Below are positions 56,319 through 64,000 of a DNA stretch of 64,000 bases, in pieces (the stretch's first letter is position 1; each line of letters begins with the position of its first letter). The stretch spans positions 35,687,898-35,751,897 of the forward strand of contig NC_084606.1 of assembly GCF_033807715.1 (NCBI RefSeq), in the 5' to 3' direction. The notes under the pieces were generated by a model. That model did not search any database. It was not told the DNA's origin and worked only from the letters and a program-made list of their open reading frames with translations. The position numbers and the translations under genes were made by a program. This stretch comes from Cololabis saira (Eukaryota > Chordata > Actinopteri > Beloniformes > Belonidae).

Positions 56319-57012
56319 TCACTCGTCCAGAGCTGAGAAACAGCTCCTCCACAAACCACTTTTACATCTGCCGTGATCCGTGGTGTGAGATTCAGAGCAA
56401 CAAAATACATTTCGATTCCCATCCCTGCATGTCACTGACCTCAGCCATGCAACCATGGTTTGTGACTTTACCGGGATAAACACCTGTGAGGAATAAAATG
56501 TGTCCGTCCAGGATGATAACTCAAGTTCCACATTGGACCGGTCGCCGGAGAAACAGAGCGCCTTCTGACCTGAATAAGTTATCATGCTCTCTGGAGCTTC
56601 AGTAGAAGATTAGAGTGAATATTTGGAGTTTTGATAACAGGTAGCAGCATGTCCAGCCCGTCCTGTAGAATTTGAGCGACTACCTTTCATTTAGAGTCTG
56701 AAACCAACGAGAGTTAAGTCTCGTTCTTGCACAAGAGTGACGAGCCCTTCAGCAGTTATTGGAACTACAATAATCAATTGCAAATACATGTATACACACT
56801 ACATGATGCAATTTCATTAATACTGTACATCTGTTTTGGTATTCAAATGTTTTTGATTTATTTACATCATTTTAATGGAAACTTAAAATGTTGAAAAGTG
56901 TGGTTAGTAATCCGTAGACCAGATATTACTTACTACACTGATGTAGTACTTTCACCTGGGATACGGTCCTACAAACTCCCCAGACCCTGAGTAAGGTGGA
57001 AGTGGGTTGAGA
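56319..57012. other. No gene recognised
   Basis: No supported feature. Confidence 0.45.
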
Positions 57013-57140
57013 TGATGGATGGATGGAAGGATAGGATGATGGATGGATGCATTGGTGGATGGATGGATGGATGGATGGATGGATGGATGGATGGATGGAT
57101 GGATGGATGGATGGAAGAGTGGATGGATGGATGGAAGAGT
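57013..57140. repeat. (GGAT)n microsatellite
   Basis: ATGGATGG repeats with GGAAGAG breaks. Confidence 0.95.
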
Positions 57141-57421
57141 GATTGTTGGCGTTGCTGGCGGGGATCTTATCTAATGTCGGTGAGGGATTGAACCGAAGTG
57201 GTTGGTGATTTCATGTCAGGGAGATTTAACAAAGCTTAACAAATAATGTCCTTTCTATTTAAAGGTTAAAAATGTATGCTGTCATTTATTTGAGTGCAAA
57301 AGGAACAACATGCTTTTAACTAATTGTGTTTTAATCAGTATGTATTCATATATAATGTACCGTATGCTTTAAACTGTGTACACTTTACCTTTTAGAGTTT
57401 GTGGGGGCCTTGGTACTGAGG

Positions 57422-57859
57422 TAGAGCTGGGTATCATCACTGACCTCCCGATACGATACGATTCCGATACAATAGGTCCCAAGACGATACGATTTCCGAT
57501 ACGATATCGATATTCTAATTACAATAATGGAATAACGTGATCCTTCCATCGCTACGTCCGGCCAGAGAAGCCTCACCCTGACTGGTGGAAAGAAGCGGCC
57601 TGCTCACTCCTCAGGTTAAGGAGGAGACTTGAGCTCAGTGCAGGGCCTCCCGGGGTTGGTATAGGGGGCAATTCCCAGGACTGACTTAGCAAGGAGCAAT
57701 GGGTGATAAAACGGGGAGAAAAAAAATCGGGATTAAATTATTTATTTATTTATTTTATTTTTTTTTTTAAATCGATACTTGGATTTATGTATCGATAATC
57801 GTTCCTACACATGTATATCGATAAAATATCGATATATCGATATTTTTAACCCACCCCTA
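57422..57859. mobile_element. TATCGATA-rich hAT element, copy 2 (inverted)
   Basis: The complement of 50355-50802 throughout: TAGAGCTGGGTATCATCACT at the left and ATATTTTTAACCCACCCCTA at the right. The flanking octamers (TACTGAGG and TACTATGC) match at only five positions, so it is older than copy 1. Confidence 0.82.
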
Positions 57860-58273
57860 TACTATGCTAGTTGGAGCCGGGGTTGTCAAACTACTCTCAC
57901 CATGGTGACCCAGAACAGATTCTCTGGACAGTAGGAAGTCTAAAGTACAAACACATTTATTTGCCAACCACATACTTAAACTCCAGCAGAAACTTGTCTT
58001 GTTGCAGTTGTACTACACAGATGTGGACAAAGCCATCTGGTTTTTATCTTTTGTGTTCGGATAGTTGGGGGGACAGTGTTGGTCGTTGATGTGTGTCTTA
58101 GACCTGGACTGTGTTCAATTTGAAGGCGTACATGAAGGCGTCGCGGCTGCCACACGTATCTGACAGACGTGAACCTTCGGTCAGACTGCCAGTGTCCTTC
58201 TAAACTCTGTCCACATGAGGGCCGAGAGACGTGTTGATGGTAAATAAAGACAGCCGGAGAGGTTAATGTCAAA
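57860..58273. other. No gene recognised
   Basis: No supported feature. Confidence 0.45.
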
Positions 58274-58927
58274 TGGCGCTTTTCCACTAGTACCTACTCA
58301 GCCCGACTCCACTCGACTTGCCCTTGTTTATTTTCAATACCCAGATGAGAAGTAGGAGGTTGGAGTGAAGCTGCTGTGAGGTATTTGATTGTGTGATCTA
58401 AACGAAGAAGACAACAACACTAAAGATGTAGAACCTGGAGGAGATGATAGATGTGCTGCTGGGTCTGTGGCTTGTGTTCGATACCAATTTAAAAAATGAG
58501 AGTGAAAGAAGCTTCAAGCGGCCACGCTTTTTCATTTCTGTTTGTTTGTCTGAAAAGTCAGCTGGAGCCGTGAGCAGCTATGAATTGACAGAGTTCCTGG
58601 TGGATCTGGTTGTTCCTTATCACCCGTCTAGATCCCTTTTTAATTCTCTCATCACCAAATAGACTTTTGCTGCCATTGCTGGTTGAATAAAATGAACAAG
58701 AATCCGTCAGAGTCTCTTTCTCTGATTTCCTCCTCCTGACTCAGACGTCTGACTCCAACCCCCCGACCAATCGGTGGCCTGTAGTGTGATGATGTCAGAT
58801 ACAGCTGACTCAGCAGCTTAGAACCTCGGCAGAATAGATACAGAAAAGTATCTACTCGACACGTTAGACCCCTAGTGAAAAGAACCAAACCGAGTCGAGT
58901 TGAGTAGGTACTAGTGGAAAAGCGCCA
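58274..58927. mobile_element. TGGCCCTTTTCCAC-type element, full copy 2
   Basis: The ends TGGCGCTTTTCCACTAGT and ACTAGTGGAAAAGCGCCA are flanked by AAA on both sides. It aligns with 47876-48760 but lacks the nested MITE. A short frame is shared between the copies (ATGATAGATGTGCTGCTGGG then TCTGTGGCTTGTGTTCGATA), but it is broken. Confidence 0.85.
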
Positions 58928-59483
58928 AAAGCTGAACGTTGCGATTCTCCGCTGAATGAAGGTGTGTTAAAATGACGTTTGTGAAAGAGATTTCCTCGTC
59001 TCGGTTTGCTGAAATCAACTGGTGAATGAGCAACAATGCCTGGACACAGTTGTCCTCCACCTGTTGCGCTGGACGCCGCTGTTTATGTTTGGTAACGTAT
59101 AGTTGTCAGAGTGACAGGATCAGCTTAGAGGCGATTTAAAGGATAGGAGGCAGCTGTGCGGTCGGGGGGGTTGCTGGGGGTGTTACCTCACACTTGTCAC
59201 CTTCCTCTGTCCCTCACACACAAACCACATTCACAAACAGCAGTACACACTCTTTTCTTTGACTTTGTCCAGCTGAAAAGACCTTGAAGCAACATTTTGC
59301 TCCAAACGCACGTTCTACCCGATAAGTCAAGCATTAAGATGTTTTCACGAGGGATAACTGGACCCGGGACAACCCAGGACAAGCTAGGATGGAATGGAAA
59401 ATGTAAATACATGACACTGTGGTTCCCGAAGTTACTTTCAAGTGTTGTATTGCATTGTTCCTGCAAACACGTCTGCAGGCCAG
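58928..59483. other. No gene recognised
   Basis: No supported feature. Confidence 0.45.
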
Positions 59484-61560
59484 TGGATCATGTTGGTGTC
59501 CCCCTGCAGCGTAGCTGTATAGCAGCATATCTAGGATGAAGATCTGTTTCAGACCAGCTGCTCTAGTCTGGTCCTGCAGCTGCAGCTACGACTACTGACT
59601 CTAACACACGAGTTACACTAACTAGAGGTTTACTAAACACTAACTAGAGGTTTACTAGACACTAACTAGAGGTTTACTAAACACTAACTAGAGGTTTACT
59701 AGACACTAACTAGAGGTTTACTAAACACTAACTAGAAGTTTACTAACACTAACTAGAGGTTTACTAAACACTAACTAGAGGTTTACTAACACTAACTAGA
59801 GGTTTACTAAACACTAACTAGAGGTTTACTAACACTAACTAGAAGTTTACTAACACTAACTAGAGGTTTACTAAACACTAACTAGAGGTTTACTAACACT
59901 AACTAGAGGTTTACTAAACACTAACTAGAGGTTTACTAGACACTAACTAGAGGTTTACTAACACTAACTAGAAGTTTACTAAACACTAACTAGAGGTTTA
60001 CTAACACTAACTAGAGGTTTACTAACACTAACTAGAGGTTTACTAACACTAACTAGAGGTTTACTAAACACTAACTAGCGGTTTACTAACACTAACTAGA
60101 GGTTTACTAAACACTAACTAGAGGTTTACTAACACTAACTAGAAGTTTACTAACACTAACTAGAGGTTTACTAAACACTAACTAGAGGTTTACTAGACAC
60201 TAACTAGAGGTTTACTAACACTAACTAGAAGTTTACTAAACACTAACTAGAGGTTTACTAACACTAACTAGAGGTTTACTAACACTAACTAGAGGTTTAC
60301 TAAACACTAACTAGAGGTTTACTAACACTAACTAGAGGTTTACTAACACTAACTAGAGGTTTACTAAACACTAACTAGCGGTTTACTAACACTAACTAGA
60401 CGTTTACTAACACTAACTAGAGCTTTACTAACACTAACTAGAGGTTTACTAACACTAACTAGAGGTTTACTAAACACTAACTAGACCTTTACTAACACTA
60501 ACTAGAGGTTTACTAACACTAACTAGAGCTTTACTAACACTAACTAGATGTTTACTAAACACTAACTAGATGTTTACTAAACACTAACTAGAGGTTTACT
60601 AACACTAACTAGAGGTTTACTAAACACTAACTAGAGGTTTACTAAACACTAACTAGAGGTTTATTAACACTAACTAGAGGTTTATTAACACTAACTAGAG
60701 ATATTACTAAACACTAACTAGAGGTTTACTAAACACTAACTAGAGGTTTACTTAACACTAACTAGAGGTTTAGTAAACACTAACTAGACCTTTACTAACA
60801 CTAACTACAGGTTTACTAAACACTAACTAGAGGTTTACTAAACACTAACTAGAGGTTTACTAAACACTAACTAGAGGTTTAGTAAACACTAACTAGACCT
60901 TTACTAACACTAACTAGAGGTTTACTAAACACTAACTAGAGGTTTACTAAACACTAACTAGAGGTTTACTAAGGTTTACTGAACACTAACTAGAGGTTTA
61001 TTAACACTAACTAGAGATATTACTAAACACTAACTAGAGGTTTACTAAACACTAACTAGACCTTTACTAACACTAAGTAGAGGTTTACTAAACACTAACT
61101 AGAGGTTTACTAACACCAACTAGAGGTTTACTGAACACTAACTAGAGGTTTACTAACACTAACTAGAGATATTACTAAACACTAACTAGAGGTTTACTAA
61201 ACACTAACTAGACCTTTACTAACACTAAGTAGAGGTTTACTAAACACTAACTAGCGGTTTATTAACACTAACTAGAGGCTTACTAAACAGAAAGGTTTTA
61301 AAGGTGAAGGTGGTGTCAGCCTCCTTAACCCAGATTGGAAGTTGGTTCCATAGTAACGGTTCCTGATAGCAGAAGACCGTCTTTCAAATCTACATTAGAA
61401 ACATAAGGTACCGGTACTATCAGGTTTTGCAAATAATGTGGAGCTAAGCTGTTTTTGGCTTTATACTAATATATATTAATATACTGTTTAAACAACAAAT
61501 CCTGATCAAAATAACACCAATGTTTCTCACGATTGTACTGGAGGCCAGGGCAAAATCTGC
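59484..61560 (-). mobile_element. L2/Maui LINE 3' region with expanded minisatellite
   Basis: The left landmark GGTGTCCCCCTGCAGCGTAG matches L2 sequence near 24025. The right part 61270-61560 matches the RT C terminus of the L2 copy at 29150-29400 (AACCCAGATTGGAAGTTGGT, TATCAGGTTTTGCAAATAAT). The array at 59615-61290 lies exactly where the other copy has about three degenerate units. Confidence 0.8.
59615..61290. repeat. 21/22-bp minisatellite, about 78 copies
   Basis: Unit AGGTTTACTAAACACTAACTAG (22 bp) alternates with a 21-bp form lacking one A. Rarer variants (AGACCTTTAC, AGATGTTTAC, AGAGATATTAC) recur at spaced intervals, showing higher-order duplication of blocks. Confidence 0.97.
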
Positions 61561-61800
61561 TAATCCATACGTAAGGTTTATGACTAAATACTTCAATTTT
61601 AGTCTTATCACAACACAACACAGGACTCCAAAAATGACGATTTTGTCTTCATGTTCATCTGCAAACTGTAATCTGGCTTTTTTATGATGGTTTAGGAGCA
61701 GTGACTTTTTCTTTGATGCGTTAGCCTTCAGTACATGTTTGTACAGAATATGTTTTACTGTGGGTAAAGACACTCTTCTTGGCTTCAGTTAGCATCTTTA
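61561..61800 (-). pseudogene. Tc1-type transposase fragment
   Basis: The minus-strand frame 61773-61444 reads SKKKSLLLNHHKKARLQFAD then EHEDK. This is the 'K+PLL...+KARL.FA..H' block just before the second catalytic region of Tc1 transposases. The next residues are frameshifted and the frame then reads into L2 sequence (ALASSTIVRNIGVI). Only about 45 residues of transposase remain. Confidence 0.65.
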
Positions 61801-62130
61801 CAAGGAGTTTCATTGGGGTTCATTTCATTATTTCGTATCAAGGAAACATAAACTTTCCTCTTCCTGAGGTTCTCCAAACATGTGTATTCATGTTTGAGCA
61901 AGTGAACATAGGAACTACAGGTATTTGGAAATGATATCCCCGAATGGATTCCACTGGAAGAGATCCATCATTCTATTCCTGATGTCTTGGTTGGTGATGT
62001 CAAGCAACCTTAAATCTGAAGCTCCAGCTTCTAATATGTTCACACTTAGCCTAAGAAGCATTTGAAACTAAAAGAAAAACCATTATGTGGAATTCTTGAA
62101 GCTGTTTGAAGCCACTTAGTTTATGTTATC
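61801..62130. other. No gene recognised
   Basis: This may include more decayed Tc1 sequence on the minus strand. Nothing firm. Confidence 0.35.
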
Positions 62131-62832
62131 TAAGGGTGCTTTCAGACCTGTGGCCCGATTGTTTTGTTCTGATTCAGGGGCTTAATCGATACAGTGGTTT
62201 CGTTTTTCGTTTGTGGCGTTTGTGTTCACAAGGCAACCGTCTGTAGCGGTTCAAAGCTGTTTAAAGGAACATGAGGCAGGATTGAGGCAGGATTTATGAA
62301 TAAAATTAGTATACGTTTTAAGTTTTCTAGTAATAATGCCAGATGAAGCGTTCCAAACCAAAACGAATGAGCCCTCTAGTGTATCTCTCCGTTGCCTTGA
62401 ACAGGCTGTGTGCTGCAAAATGTGCTGCAATTGTGACCAGAATTTCCCACGCTGTCCTGCGGATGTGACGTCACATGACGCTGCATGCGCGTTCTCCCCG
62501 TTCTCCCGTGCCGGCTTCGCTGTTGGCTGCAGTACCCCCGACGGCCGTCGTGGTGAAGGGTGGCGCTAGAGAGTCTCATTTCTTAAAAGGAGCCTCATGC
62601 TCCTTTAACAAATGCCATGCACGAACCAACTGTTCTCTCATTGGTCAGAAATTAACGCGGAAGGAGTTGTGGAGCATCGTAAGCGAGTTATGAGTGGAAT
62701 GGAAGCGAGCCGAGACCACCTCTCCTAGGAAATCTCTGTGTTGACATATACCAAATGAACCGATCTTTAGGGGGAAACGCTCTCTGTTTCGGAACAACTG
62801 CTCCAAACTGGACAGGTGTGAAAGCACCCTAA
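62131..62832. mobile_element. Element with AAGGGTGCTTTCA ends
   Basis: TAAGGGTGCTTTCAGACCTG and the complement of TTAGGGTGCTTTCACACCTG bound the block as inverted repeats. A complete AAGGAGC-type MITE is nested at 62264-62605. The target duplication is unclear. Confidence 0.7.
62264..62605. mobile_element. AAGGAGC-type MITE, copy B (inverted)
   Basis: The complement of 12320-12661 with TA on both sides. Frames of 60-77 codons are shared with copy A because of sequence homology, not selection on a protein. Confidence 0.82.
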
Positions 62833-63125
62833 GACAATCATATCAAATTCTCCAAAAACTATTTTCTCTCCCATTTTAAAAATGATTTTAAAAAAAATAT
62901 ATAAAATCCTAACTGACAGAACTCCAGAATAAGGTTTTCCTTTTTCAGGTTGGAACTGTGTGTGAAACTCAAACCTTGTTTTGTGTCTCATACCTGTCTC
63001 ATCTCTGAAAACTTGACTTCCAAACTCTCCTCTTCCTCTGGACCCTCATTTGTTCCCTCATCTGATTTCCTCAGCCCCGTCCTTTGATGTAATCTGATTA
63101 CTCTCCATGTCTCTGTCTTCTGCAG
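62833..63125 (+). other. ache upstream intron, 3' part
   Basis: Pyrimidine-rich sequence leading into the acceptor CTCTGTCTTCTGCAG at 63111-63125. No promoter-like CpG island or TATA box was seen immediately upstream, which agrees with an upstream non-coding first exon. Confidence 0.6.

Positions 63126-64000
<875 letters not shown>

Noticed and set aside
59615..61290. Regular 21/22-bp repeats resembling a CRISPR array
   Set aside because: There are no unique spacers, units are directly adjacent, and the context is an eukaryotic LINE.
62336..62693. Shared frames between 12.4 kb and 62.4 kb as a duplicated small gene
   Set aside because: Both lie in copies of the same MITE in opposite orientation; no selection on the frame is evident.

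Overview
This window is teleost nuclear DNA. The only confidently recognised host gene is the 5' end of an acetylcholinesterase gene (ache) at the right edge. Its first coding exon (63213-63636, + strand) encodes a fish-like cholinesterase N terminus. The rest is a dense, old and heavily nested mosaic of transposable elements typical of ray-finned fish: L2/Maui, RTE/Rex3, Rex1/CR1-like, L1-like and RNase H-containing LINEs, chromodomain Gypsy LTR elements, hAT, PIF/Harbinger, Tc1/mariner, pogo/Tigger and piggyBac-like DNA elements, tRNA-derived SINEs, and long micro- and minisatellites. No bacterial-style genes, operons, CRISPR arrays or standalone tRNA/rRNA genes were seen.

Layout. 1-12 kb: a hAT MITE, a Rex1/CR1-like RT relic, a Gypsy LTR split by two later insertions, a gag-like ORF, a Harbinger transposase relic, a Harbinger-type element with a SINE inside, LINE pieces (one with a 2A-like motif), a Gypsy pol 3' end with its LTR, and a possible C1q-domain terminal exon (11004-11207). 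12-31 kb: MITEs, a pogo relic containing a piggyBac-like element, a Harbinger element containing a hAT that carries a 41-bp minisatellite, L2 3' regions, a Rex3 relic, a CpG-rich duplicated block, an L2 copy with a 337-codon open RT frame, and Tc1 and L1-like relics. 31-45 kb: a hAT with transposase remains, a CpG-island-like promoter candidate with two TCTCGCGAGA motifs and a splice donor (about 34.3-34.6 kb), a (TGGA)n array, a possible coding exon at 38659-38790, and further DNA elements. 45-63 kb: more MITEs, LINE ends hosting hATs, and a 1.7-kb minisatellite that appears to have grown out of an L2 3' region. 63.1-64 kb: the ache exon with its acceptor, 5' UTR, start codon and donor, then intron sequence with repeats.

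Working model (inference). A plus-strand transcription unit may begin at the 34.3-kb CpG-rich exon. It could splice to the 38.66-kb exon, which has a strong-context ATG, or to the ache exon acceptor at 63125. No sequence evidence here decides between these. The C1q-like exon at 11 kb would be the 3' end of a separate plus-strand gene lying mostly to the left. Element calls rest on terminal inverted repeats, target-site duplications (TSDs) and recognisable protein motifs read by eye. Family names are approximate unless a motif is given.
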